From CAMBDR01 sp046597185 (GTDB lineage: Bacteria; Pseudomonadota; Gammaproteobacteria; Burkholderiales; Burkholderiaceae_D), in the NCBI GenBank assembly GCA_046597185.1, contig JBKJLF010000837.1, positions 1 through 14,445 on the forward strand: 14,445 nucleotides of DNA, given 5' to 3'. This document shows positions 6,622 through 13,171 of this stretch, in pieces; the first letter of the stretch is position 1, and every line of letters begins with the position of its first letter. Under the pieces are notes generated by a model. The model saw only the letters and a program-made list of their open reading frames with translations. It was not told the DNA's origin and did not search any database. Position numbers and translations under genes: made by a program.

Positions 6622-7710
6622 TTAGCGATGCCGCAGCAAATCGCCGAACACGGCGTGCTCACCCTCTATACGATCAGCACCTGGCGCATCGTATAGCACC
6701 AACCAGCTTGCGTTACCATCTGACAGCTCGGCTGGCAGATTGCAGATCGCTTCGGCGCGATTGGTACCGCGTCCATGTGGCAACGAGATTGATTCAGTCA
6801 GGCTAGATTCAAAACGTGCTGGCTCGCGGTTGGCCGCCAAAAAAGGCCGCGCTGCTGGCCATTTAAAAATACGGATGTCGCCATTGAGTACCATGGTCGG
6901 GCCAGCCAAAATATACAGATCATCACCACAAAAGTGCAGGTCACGCACACCTAAGCCGTCAAGCTGTAGAAAGTGCTTGCGCATCATGACGCCACTGTCA
7001 TCCAAGGGGGCTAAGCGGAGTTGATCACCGCGTGCTTCGACCGCAATTTCAAGTAAGGCTGACCAGCCACGCAACACAGGCCCACGCAGGCCGAGCAGCA
7101 GGCGATTACCGTCAATCGCCAAACCTTCAATGTCAAAGCCATTGTCTTTGCCAGGGATCGCCATATAGGGGCCAAAGTGTGGGTCGTCGGCTAACATGCG
7201 GGTCAGTTGATTGTGCTCAAGCCCGCCTTTCAGACGTTTGGCGCGGCGACCATCTTGTGCCTCTCGCACCAAACAAGGCTCGCCCTTGGCATCTGGCTCG
7301 ATAGGAAAGCAAGCCAGCAAGCGCCGATTGCCATCCAGGGCCAGTTTTGCCAAACGCTTGGCGTTGTCCGCATGACTGCGCTCGGGTTTGGCATTTTTCC
7401 GTTTGTGGCCATGCGAACCAACCACCCAGAGATAGCCGTTGGCAACGGCCATTCCTTCAAGATCAGCCTCCTCGTTGGCCGCACCGGGAAGATCGATTAA
7501 ATCTGCCAGCGGGAAATCGCGTACCTCACCAAAGCGTAGCGACTCGCTTCCAACCGGGGCGAGTTGGCGCAAACGATCCAAGCCACACGCTTCATCCCCT
7601 GCCACCCAGAGCCAATCGCCCGTAAAGGCCGCGCCCGACAAGTTTGATTTCACCAAGGAGCCGGGTGTGAACTCCAGCCTGATAGCATTTGCGGTACGTT
7701 TATTTGGCAT
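6622..7710 (-). CDS. DUF3616 domain protein
   Basis: This 362-residue protein has the pattern of the DUF3616 family: GDEACGLDRL (residues 38-47), EEADLEGMAV (80-89), VVGSHGHKRK (96-105) and FDIEGLAIDGNRLLLGLRGP (192-211). Repeated hydrophobic strands with D-x-E-G turns point to a beta-propeller-like fold. No signal peptide is visible, so it is probably cytoplasmic. The biochemical role of the family is not known to me. It starts at ATG 7710, 19 bases after the DUF456 stop, and ends exactly where the kinase-like gene begins, so it is firmly part of the operon. The ribosome binding site is weak (an AAGAAAG run). Confidence 0.85.
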   Translation of the reverse strand: MPNKRTANAIRLEFTPGSLVKSNLSGAAFTGDWLWVAGDEACGLDRLRQLAPVGSESLRFGEVRDFPLADLIDLPGAANEEADLEGMAVANGYLWVVGSHGHKRKNAKPERSHADNAKRLAKLALDGNRRLLACFPIEPDAKGEPCLVREAQDGRRAKRLKGGLEHNQLTRMLADDPHFGPYMAIPGKDNGFDIEGLAIDGNRLLLGLRGPVLRGWSALLEIAVEARGDQLRLAPLDDSGVMMRKHFLQLDGLGVRDLHFCGDDLYILAGPTMVLNGDIRIFKWPAARPFLAANREPARFESSLTESISLPHGRGTNRAEAICNLPAELSDGNASWLVLYDAPGADRIEGEHAVFGDLLRHR

Positions 7711-7729
7711 GCTTGTATTCTTTCTTAAA

Positions 7730-8212
7730 TTAAACCCACAGAGCGATCAAAAAGATGCCCAACATTATAAACGCAATCACAATCTTGGCAATCATTCCCA
7801 ACATGATACCCAACCAAGTTGACAGGGCGACCCGGGCAGCGCGTTCGTGGTTTTTTTGCGCCCAATACTCACCCATCGCCGCCCCAACGAGCGGCATAAA
7901 CAAGACACCAATCAAGCCCATAAATAGACCCACAACCGTGCCCACCGCTGCGCCCACCAACGCCAGTTTGCTGGCTTGTGCTCGCTTTGCTCCCATCAGG
8001 CCAGCGACAAAATCAAGCGCTGAAGCGAATAAAGCCAAGAACGTGATGAACACCATGGTGCCGACGCTGACGCGGGCAAAATCCTCGCTCCAGGCACCCA
8101 CAAGTAGGCCCAGCCACACCAGCAAAGTCCCTGGCAGGACAGGCAGCACCGTGCCCGCCAATCCTGCCAGCACCATTACTGTACTAATACCCCACAGAAT
8201 ATGCGTATCCAA
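7730..8212 (-). CDS. DUF456 family membrane protein
   Basis: This 160-residue protein is almost entirely hydrophobic. It matches the DUF456 family: LAGLAGTVLPVLPGT near the N-terminus, the central DFVAGLMGAKRAQASK (residues 67-82), then the Gly-rich run GAAVGTVVGLFMGLIG and PLVGAAMGE. I count three to four membrane segments, with the Gly-rich repeats forming close helix packing in the inner membrane. Function unknown. The start is TTG at 8212; no ATG fits, and family members begin at this point (MDT-like, with a few residues before the first membrane helix). The ribosome binding site is weak. It is the first gene of the four-gene operon. Confidence 0.85.
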   Translation of the reverse strand: MDTHILWGISTVMVLAGLAGTVLPVLPGTLLVWLGLLVGAWSEDFARVSVGTMVFITFLALFASALDFVAGLMGAKRAQASKLALVGAAVGTVVGLFMGLIGVLFMPLVGAAMGEYWAQKNHERAARVALSTWLGIMLGMIAKIVIAFIMLGIFLIALWV

Positions 8213-8215
8213 AAT

Positions 8216-8486
8216 TCGCTTTCGAGTTGATTAAAGCCCTTGCTTATCCGGGCATGAAACTTTAGCCGCTATTTTATGCTGTTGCCAAAATTTTGGTTTC
8301 CAATTAAGTGGAGACAACTGGAGATATTTCAACATTATTTTTCTGCGGCCAGGGTAACCGCCAGCAAGCGGCGATGCTCTCGTTCGACAACTGGGATCAC
8401 CTCATGAAATTTATGCTTAACAAACTCAAGCCAGACTCCGCAGATACAGTACACTCATGGAACCCACATGTTATCAGGAGGAAATG
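8216..8486. other. Intergenic region with possible operon promoter and gene debris
   Basis: CCAAAATTTTGG at 8285-8296 is a perfect 12-bp palindrome about 75 bases upstream of the four-gene minus-strand operon and could be an operator. On the minus strand, 8454 down to the TAA at 8335-8337 encodes a 39-residue frame (GTG start) ending VIPVVEREHRRLLAVTLAAEK. This looks like the C-terminus of a lost gene, but it has no ribosome binding site and I cannot name it. Confidence 0.35.
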
Positions 8487-8570
8487 ATGAAATTTTCAAC
8501 TTTGTTGTTGGCAATTGGCTTGCCCGGAATGACACCTGGATGGGCGGGCGCTACGGCCATGCCAAAGTAG
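8487..8570 (+). CDS. 27-residue signal-peptide-like micro-ORF
   Basis: The best ribosome binding site in the window, AGGAGG at 8476-8481, lies 5 bases before an ATG at 8487. The ORF encodes MKFSTLLLAIGLPGM, then a short tail ending AGATAMPK and a TAG at 8568-8570. It looks like a Sec signal peptide with an Ala-x-Ala cleavage site and almost nothing after it. It may be the remnant of a truncated exported protein, a leader peptide controlling the next gene (which starts 31 bases on), or a small secreted peptide. A second ATG at 8484 is too close to the ribosome binding site. Confidence 0.45.
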   Translation: MKFSTLLLAIGLPGMTPGWAGATAMPK

Positions 8571-8601
8571 TAATAAAATAACCCATAAGAAGTGTAAAAA
8601 A

Positions 8602-9087
8602 ATGAAGCTTAAAAAATCTTATCAAGCAATCTTACTGTTATTGGTGACGGCAAATGCAGCCGCACTGGACTCGGCCTGTAACCCGATTGTGACGGCAAGT
8701 GAAATAAGGATGAAGTTATCTTCATGGCATGCTATCGCGCTCATCACCGACAGCATGCGCATGGAGAGCATGAAAGTGAATGGTGAGTTCTACAAGCAGG
8801 TTACCGGAAAATGGGAGAAATCGCCGACCAGTTTCGATACGGCAGAACGCGAAATGCTGGCCCAAATGAAATCGGGCGAGGTGAAGATTTCACATTGCAA
8901 GGCTGTGGGTTCTGAAACAGTCGATGGTGTGCCCGTCATGATCCTGGCCTACCGAGTTGAAATGAAAGGGGCACCAGCCGCCGACGCCAAGCTCTACATC
9001 GGCAAATCAGACGGCTTGCCTTATAAGCAAATCGGCCAGGGTCTTAATGTGAGCTATAAGTACAAAAACATTTCGCCCCCGAAATGA
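8602..9087 (+). CDS. Small periplasmic protein, LolA-like in pattern, unknown function
   Basis: The product has 161 residues. Residues 1-20 are a Sec signal peptide (basic start, AILLLLVTANAA). The mature protein has two cysteines, C26 and C99, which may pair. Its alternating strands resemble LolA-like folds: SMRMESMKVNGEFYKQV, then W-E-K-S-P, then ETVDGVPVMILAYRVEM, then AKLYIGKSDGLPYKQ. That sequence, measuring a substance's use and then ending in a small curved sheet, is typical of exported proteins with the LolA/LppX superfold, but this is a resemblance, not proof. The ribosome binding site is weak (AGAAG), so it may be translated together with the micro-ORF just upstream. Confidence 0.75.
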   Translation: MKLKKSYQAILLLLVTANAAALDSACNPIVTASEIRMKLSSWHAIALITDSMRMESMKVNGEFYKQVTGKWEKSPTSFDTAEREMLAQMKSGEVKISHCKAVGSETVDGVPVMILAYRVEMKGAPAADAKLYIGKSDGLPYKQIGQGLNVSYKYKNISPPK

Positions 9088-9249
9088 AAATTTTTATACC
9101 AAGTTGAAGCGGCAAGCGCTTTAGCCGCGTTCACACGAAGCAATATATTTGTTTTGGATGTGGGAAAGCGTTGAAGGTATGGCCCATTTTGGGCAAATAG
9201 TGCCGTCAAACCGACGGCATGATATTGGTGAAATATAAGGAAGTATTCG

Positions 9250-10443
9250 ATGAAACATGAAATAACGCTACGCAGTAAGCTGACAACCGTGTTTTTGCCT
9301 GGTGTGTTGCTGATGCTGCCTTTTGCTTGTGCCTTTGCACAGGAGAAAGAACTTGGCAAAGCTGTCCCACAAACGAATTTACAGGCAGCCGAAGGGCAGC
9401 GCCTCAATTTCACCGTGGCGGTGCCAGCCAATGCCACGGATTTGCTGATTAAAACCAGCGGCGGCCAGGGCGATGTTGATCTGCTCGTGAGAAAAGCACA
9501 GGCTCCGACTGCCAGTAATTTTGATTGTGACTCCAGCAAAAACGGAAATGAAGAACGCTGCCAATTTGCCGATTCCGGGATGAATGTAGCCAATAATGCT
9601 GGTACGCAAACCACCACTTGGCATATTCAATTGGTCGCACGAAGTGCGTTTAGCCAGGTTAGCCTGGTTGCCGATTATCGGTTGGCCAATAGCACACTAC
9701 GTGCGTCCCAAGTTAGGCCCACCTGGCCCGGTTTTTCCACTTTCTATGCCAATGCGATCGGTAAAACCGGCGCTGCGCTGCGCACGGAACTCAATAAGGC
9801 TGCCGCCCGCTTCCATGCCCCCATGAGTTATGCCCAAGTCTGGGATGGTATCAAACATAGCGATGAAGACCCACTCAACAGCAATAACGTGATTTTGATT
9901 TATGTCGGTCGCTCACAAGCGAAGTCGTTTAACGCCAGTGGCAACAATAATCCTGATGCCTGGAACCGTGAGCATTGTTGGCCGAAAAGCCATGGTTTTC
10001 CCAGCACATCACAATGGGCACACACCGATTTGCATCATCTGCGTGCTGCCGATGTATCGGTTAATTCCACGCGTGGCAACAAGGCCTATGACAACGGCGG
10101 TACGCCAATTGGCGAAGCTCCGTGCAATTTCACCGATAACGACAGTTTTGAACCTCGCGATGCCGTCAAAGGTGATCTGGCGCGGATGATGTTTTATATG
10201 GCAGTGCGATACGACGGTGGCGACAATACCGGAGTGGGTAACCTGGAATTGCAAAATACCACCACCGCCAGCGGCAATAACCTGGGTAAATTGTGTACGC
10301 TGGTGCAATGGCACAGGCAAGACCCGGTGAGTGCTGATGAAATCCGTCGACATGAACGGATTGTCGAAAAGCAAAGAAATCGCAATCCCTTTGTGGATAA
10401 TCCGGCTTGGGTAGAGCAGATATTTGGCGCGGCTTGCCCGTAA
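9250..10443 (+). CDS. Secreted endonuclease I-family nuclease with N-terminal PPC-like domain
   Basis: The product has 397 residues. Residues 1-30 are a signal peptide ending AFA, cleaved before QEKE. Residues about 45-145 resemble a bacterial pre-peptidase C-terminal (PPC) domain: AEGQRLNFTVAVPANATDLLIKTSGGQGDVDLLVR. Residues about 155-395 are the endonuclease I domain (EndA/Vvn family), with the catalytic motif NREHCWPKSHGF at 239-250 (H242 as general base), then DLHHLRAADVSVNSTRGNKAY, EPRDAVKGDLARMMFYMAVRY and a final RNRNPFVDNPAWVEQIF. The enzyme is expected to cleave DNA and RNA outside the cell or in the periplasm. The PPC-like domain is unusual next to short EndA proteins and probably helps secretion or substrate binding. 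An AAGGAA ribosome binding site precedes the ATG. It stands alone with broken DNA downstream. Confidence 0.92.
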   Translation: MKHEITLRSKLTTVFLPGVLLMLPFACAFAQEKELGKAVPQTNLQAAEGQRLNFTVAVPANATDLLIKTSGGQGDVDLLVRKAQAPTASNFDCDSSKNGNEERCQFADSGMNVANNAGTQTTTWHIQLVARSAFSQVSLVADYRLANSTLRASQVRPTWPGFSTFYANAIGKTGAALRTELNKAAARFHAPMSYAQVWDGIKHSDEDPLNSNNVILIYVGRSQAKSFNASGNNNPDAWNREHCWPKSHGFPSTSQWAHTDLHHLRAADVSVNSTRGNKAYDNGGTPIGEAPCNFTDNDSFEPRDAVKGDLARMMFYMAVRYDGGDNTGVGNLELQNTTTASGNNLGKLCTLVQWHRQDPVSADEIRRHERIVEKQRNRNPFVDNPAWVEQIFGAACP

Positions 10444-10449
10444 CGGCCA

Positions 10450-10985
10450 AGTGGGAGGGGGGATTTTGCAGGGGGCTGAACGGTGCCGTCACAATCATGG
10501 CTGCCGCATCGCCCTGAAAGGTGACAATATGCTGCGCCCAGGTCATCAACAACACCATCATATGCCCATCCATATGCCCCGCCGAAACAAAGATCGAAGT
10601 CAAACCCAGCAGCAGCGTGGCCAAAATCCACAGCATCACCAGCTTGTCGCACCAGGTCGTCACCGCTGCCAGCCGGTCATGAAGGTGTTTTCAAAGGTGC
10701 CATACATCTCGGTTTGCATCTTGTTAAACAATTGATCTTTGCTGCGCTTGGCAAATTCGCCGCCCAAATCGTCTTCCCAGTTCGGCCCCCCATTCGATTT
10801 TGTCCATGATCTTGCCAGTAATGGCCGAAATTGGGCGTGCCGTGGGCGGCGTTTTGGAGAGCGGCGCATTTTGCAGATGTTGATAATCGTAGGTGAAGGG
10901 TTCGTAATGCCAGAGTCCTATTGGCCTGACGGCTTGCAAGGGAATTCATGCGAACCAGGCGGGTAGTTCGAAAGGAGTAGGGGGC
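10450..10985 (-). pseudogene. Frameshifted remnant of an unknown gene with a membrane segment
   Basis: Reading the minus strand from 10985 downwards, protein-like sequence moves through three frames. The pieces are HYEPFTYDYQHLQNAP to GKIMDKIEWG, then NWEDDLGGEFAKRSKDQLF to ENTFMTGWQR, then TWCDKLVMLWILATLLLGL and HMMVLLMTWAQHIVTF. The order is smooth only if frameshifts occurred near 10785 and 10662. The last part holds a hydrophobic helix of about 20 residues, so the parent was probably a membrane protein. I do not recognise the family. The remnant fades out near the end of the nuclease gene. A GTG at 10663 could in principle start a short membrane protein, but no ribosome binding site supports it. 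Confidence 0.45.
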
Positions 10986-11053
10986 GTGTCGGTAGCCTGT
11001 CGTTTTGGCGCACAGCCGGATTGGGCAAGGTCTGGGATTTTGTGAATATTGCC

Positions 11054-11081
11054 TTGACAAAATTATTGCAGCGGTCAAAAT
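11054..11081 (+). promoter_or_regulatory. Candidate promoter of the solute-binding protein gene
   Basis: A consensus TTGACA at 11054-11059 is followed after 16 bases by CAAAAT at 11076-11081, which matches four of six -10 positions. Transcription would start about 25 bases before the GGAGG ribosome binding site. Confidence 0.4.
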
Positions 11082-11113
11082 CGAAACACTGCGAATGATA
11101 GATGGAGGATGCC

Positions 11114-12022
11114 ATGTTCGATTCGATTTTGGGATGCCACAGGCTTGCGTGCCGGACGTTGCGCTGCTCGCTGATGAGCACGCTAATGAGCACATCAATG
11201 GCCATGCTGATGGCGACCATGCCGGCGATGGCAGAGAAAGTGAGTGTTTTGTATCCCAAGCCGGAATCTGAAAACGATGAACGCGGTAATTACCAGATCA
11301 AACTATTGAATTTGGCCCTGAGTAAATCCGGTGCCAACTACGCCGCAGCGCCCACCAAAGTGAAAATGTTGAAAAGCCGTGCCTTGGCGCAGCTTGCAGC
11401 GGGTGAGGATGTGGATGTGGTGTGGTCGATGACATCGAAGCAGCGCGAAGCGGACTTGCTGGCGATTCGGATTCCACTTGATAAAGGTTTGCTGGGATGG
11501 CGTATTTTTTTGATCAGCAAAAAGAATAAAGCGGCCTTTGCGCAAATCAAGGCGCTGGATGATTTAAAAAAACTCACCGCCGGTCAAGGGCACGATTGGC
11601 CCGACACAGAAATTTTGCGCTCAAACCAGCTCAAAGTACAACCGGGTGCAAGCTATGATGGCTTATTTAAAATGCTCGACGCGGGCAATATCGATTACTT
11701 CCCGCGCTCGGTGATGGAAATTTGGGATGAACAGAAAAGCCATGCCGATCTTGGCCTTGAAATTGAGGGTAAGTTTATTTTGCAGTACCCGACTGCAATG
11801 TATTACTTTGTCAGTAAGAAAAATAAAGCCTTGGCCACTGCCCTGGAAACCGGTTTGAAAAAAGCCATCAGCGATGGCAGTTTCGAGCAATTGTTTAATC
11901 AGACCCATGCCGACATCATCAAGCGTGCCAATTTAAAAGGGCGTACCCGCTTCCAGTTGAGCAATCCGCTGTTGCCGCCGGAAACACCGCTACAGCAAAA
12001 AGAATTGTGGCTCCAGTTTTAA
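11114..12022 (+). CDS. Periplasmic solute-binding protein-like (SBP family 3 type)
   Basis: The chosen ATG at 11114 has GGAGG at 11104-11108, five bases upstream; the in-frame ATG at 11102 has none. This gives 302 residues. Residues 1-40 are an export signal with an unusual Met-rich core (seven Met in 20 residues) and cleavage after MPAMA. The mature part has the look of the type-II periplasmic-binding fold: EKVSVLYPKPESENDERGNYQIKLL, the hinge-like region VDVVWSMTSKQREADLLAIRIPL, a KGLLGWRIFLISKK strand, and SYDGLFKMLDAGNIDYFPRSVMEI, which fits the second lobe. No transporter genes are adjacent, so the ligand is unknown and it may act in sensing or as an orphan receptor. It converges with the acetyltransferase gene 83 bases downstream. 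Confidence 0.78.
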   Translation: MFDSILGCHRLACRTLRCSLMSTLMSTSMAMLMATMPAMAEKVSVLYPKPESENDERGNYQIKLLNLALSKSGANYAAAPTKVKMLKSRALAQLAAGEDVDVVWSMTSKQREADLLAIRIPLDKGLLGWRIFLISKKNKAAFAQIKALDDLKKLTAGQGHDWPDTEILRSNQLKVQPGASYDGLFKMLDAGNIDYFPRSVMEIWDEQKSHADLGLEIEGKFILQYPTAMYYFVSKKNKALATALETGLKKAISDGSFEQLFNQTHADIIKRANLKGRTRFQLSNPLLPPETPLQQKELWLQF

Positions 12023-12043
12023 GCCGGGCATACAGGGCACGCG

Positions 12044-12085
12044 TGGTTTTGCTGGTTTTGCTGGTTTTGCTGGTTTTTCTGGTTT
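12044..12085 (+). repeat. 9-bp tandem repeat, about 4.7 copies
   Basis: The unit TGGTTTTGC repeats three times exactly (12044-12070), then once with one change, then partly. It lies between two convergent genes, after the stop codons of both. Confidence 0.85.
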
Positions 12086-12104
12086 GGGGCAATTGCGCGC
12101 TTTT

Positions 12105-12602
12105 TTATGTGCTAAGGGTTTTAAACATCACATACGCATCCACATAGCCATGCAGCCGGTGCAAAAACGCCCCCGGCAGTGTGCCGACGATGGCAAAACC
12201 GTGTTTTTGCCAGAGCCGTACCGCAACCTCGTTGGTAGACACCACCAGATTAAATTGCATGGCTTTGAAACCCATTGCCACGGCCTCGGTTTGCGAGTGC
12301 TCACACATGGTAGAGGCCACGCCCTGGCCGCGCGCCTTTGGTGCAACCACATAGCTGCCATTGCTGATATGCGAGCCAAGGCCAGGCTGATTGGCTTGAA
12401 TTTTATAGCCGCCGAGGATGGTGCCATCGTCTGTAGTGGCAACATAAGTAGCGACACCGGGCGTTTCGATCCAGGCCTTGAAAACTTCGGTTTGGCTGCT
12501 TTGCGGCGCAAAGGCAAAGGTTTCACCCGCGTCGATGGTGGCTTTGAGAATGGGCCATAATTGCGGCCAGTCTGGGGCTTGGTAGCGGCGGAGTGTGATC
12601 AT
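12105..12602 (-). CDS. GNAT-family N-acetyltransferase
   Basis: With ATG 12602 as start the product has 165 residues, the usual size for a single GNAT domain. It opens MITLRRYQAPDWPQLWPI, typical of the family's first strand and helix. The acetyl-CoA loop is A90-R-G-Q-G-V-A-S-T, the family's R/Q-x-x-G-x-G/A motif. It is followed by NLVVSTNEVAVRLWQKHGF, the conserved Asn and the C-terminal strand region. It should move an acetyl group from acetyl-CoA to a small amine or protein N-terminus in the cytoplasm; the acceptor is unknown. An in-frame TTG at 12635 would add 11 residues but overlaps the tail of the VOC remnant by 8 bases and adds no conserved residues. The ribosome binding site is weak at either start. 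Confidence 0.88.
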   Translation of the reverse strand: MITLRRYQAPDWPQLWPILKATIDAGETFAFAPQSSQTEVFKAWIETPGVATYVATTDDGTILGGYKIQANQPGLGSHISNGSYVVAPKARGQGVASTMCEHSQTEAVAMGFKAMQFNLVVSTNEVAVRLWQKHGFAIVGTLPGAFLHRLHGYVDAYVMFKTLST

Positions 12603-12627
12603 GTCGGGTTTTGTCAGGTGAAAATGT

Positions 12628-12711
12628 TTAATCAAACGTGGCCATGCCCGGTAGATAATACGTTATCTCAAACCGAATGCCATCCGGGTCTTTCATGATT
12701 TGGGTTATTGG
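12628..12711 (-). pseudogene. C-terminal tail of a VOC/glyoxalase-family gene
   Basis: The minus strand encodes ITQIMKDPDGIRFEITYYLP and then GMATFD and a TAA at 12630-12628. K-D-P-D-G-I-R-x-E is the last motif of vicinal-oxygen-chelate (glyoxalase/bleomycin-resistance) proteins and carries the final metal-binding Glu. The rest of the gene, more than 100 residues, is missing: the upstream sequence has no VOC features. It lies 25 bases before the acetyltransferase ATG, so the two were once probably in one operon. Confidence 0.6.
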
Positions 12712-13004
12712 CTCATTTGCCGCGTTTGTCGTGTTTGCAGTGTACATCAAAGTTACGCAAAACGGCATTGTCGGTTTTCCCTGCATTCTCCCTGCATTCT
12801 CCCGCAGGCTGCCTGCCTTCGTTTTGTCATTAGTGTTATTGAAATACAACAGTCAAAGGGGGGATTGGGGCTTTTTATGCAAACTCGTACTTTCGGACGA
12901 TTGTAGTGACAAATTACCTCCTGTATCTTGCTTGTTATGCCTGCAGATAACAGATAACAACGCTGAAGCGTAATTAGGATGGTTATATTAATAATTATAC
13001 GATG
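12712..13004. other. Intergenic region, no gene seen
   Basis: No supported reading frame lies here. An 11-bp unit, CCCTGCATTCT, repeats twice in tandem at 12779-12800. The right part is AT-rich and leads into the promoter of the protease gene. Confidence 0.4.
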
Positions 13005-13034
13005 TTGATGACTGTTTCTGCAATGCATTTATAT
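13005..13034 (+). promoter_or_regulatory. Candidate promoter of the M4 protease gene
   Basis: TTGATG at 13005-13010 and TTATAT at 13029-13034 are spaced by 18 bases. Transcription would start near 13041, just before the first hairpin of the leader. Confidence 0.35.
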
Positions 13035-13051
13035 GACAAAAATAGTTCGAT

Positions 13052-13135
13052 AAGCTCGCCCAAGCGGCGAGCTTGATACGGGCCCAGCCGACCATCCAGA
13101 GGTGGCGGTTAAGGCAGCAAGGGGACACAATCCCC
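13052..13135 (+). promoter_or_regulatory. Three-hairpin structured leader of the protease gene
   Basis: Three stems follow each other. 13052-13074 is a perfect 9-bp stem (AAGCTCGCC/GGCGAGCTT, 5-base loop). 13086-13110 is AGCCG(A)CCATC with a CAGA loop and GGTGGCGGTT, 10 pairs with one bulged A and two G-T pairs. 13121-13135 is GGGGA-CACAA-TCCCC followed by a T-rich run, as in an intrinsic terminator. The leader ends about 37 bases before the ATG. The layout suggests control by attenuation or by RNA folding. I could not match it to any known riboswitch class. Confidence 0.5.
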
Positions 13136-13171
13136 TATTTTATTTCAATCAAAAGAGAGAGAGACACTATT

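Noticed and set aside
9054..9617. 187-residue minus-strand reading frame
   Set aside because: Antisense to the signal peptide and PPC-like domain of the nuclease, with no recognisable motif of its own.
10194..10663. Intact short membrane protein from a GTG at 10663 on the minus strand
   Set aside because: There is no ribosome binding site, the reading would run far into the nuclease gene in antisense, and the preceding frame carries matching protein sequence, which points to a frameshifted remnant.
12044..12085. Coding Gly-Phe-Ala repeat
   Set aside because: The array lies after the stop codon of each neighbouring gene and no frame with a start covers it.
13052..13135. c-di-GMP (GEMM) riboswitch
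   Set aside because: The conserved purine-rich joining segments and tetraloop/receptor elements of GEMM-I and GEMM-II are not present; only the general hairpin layout is similar.
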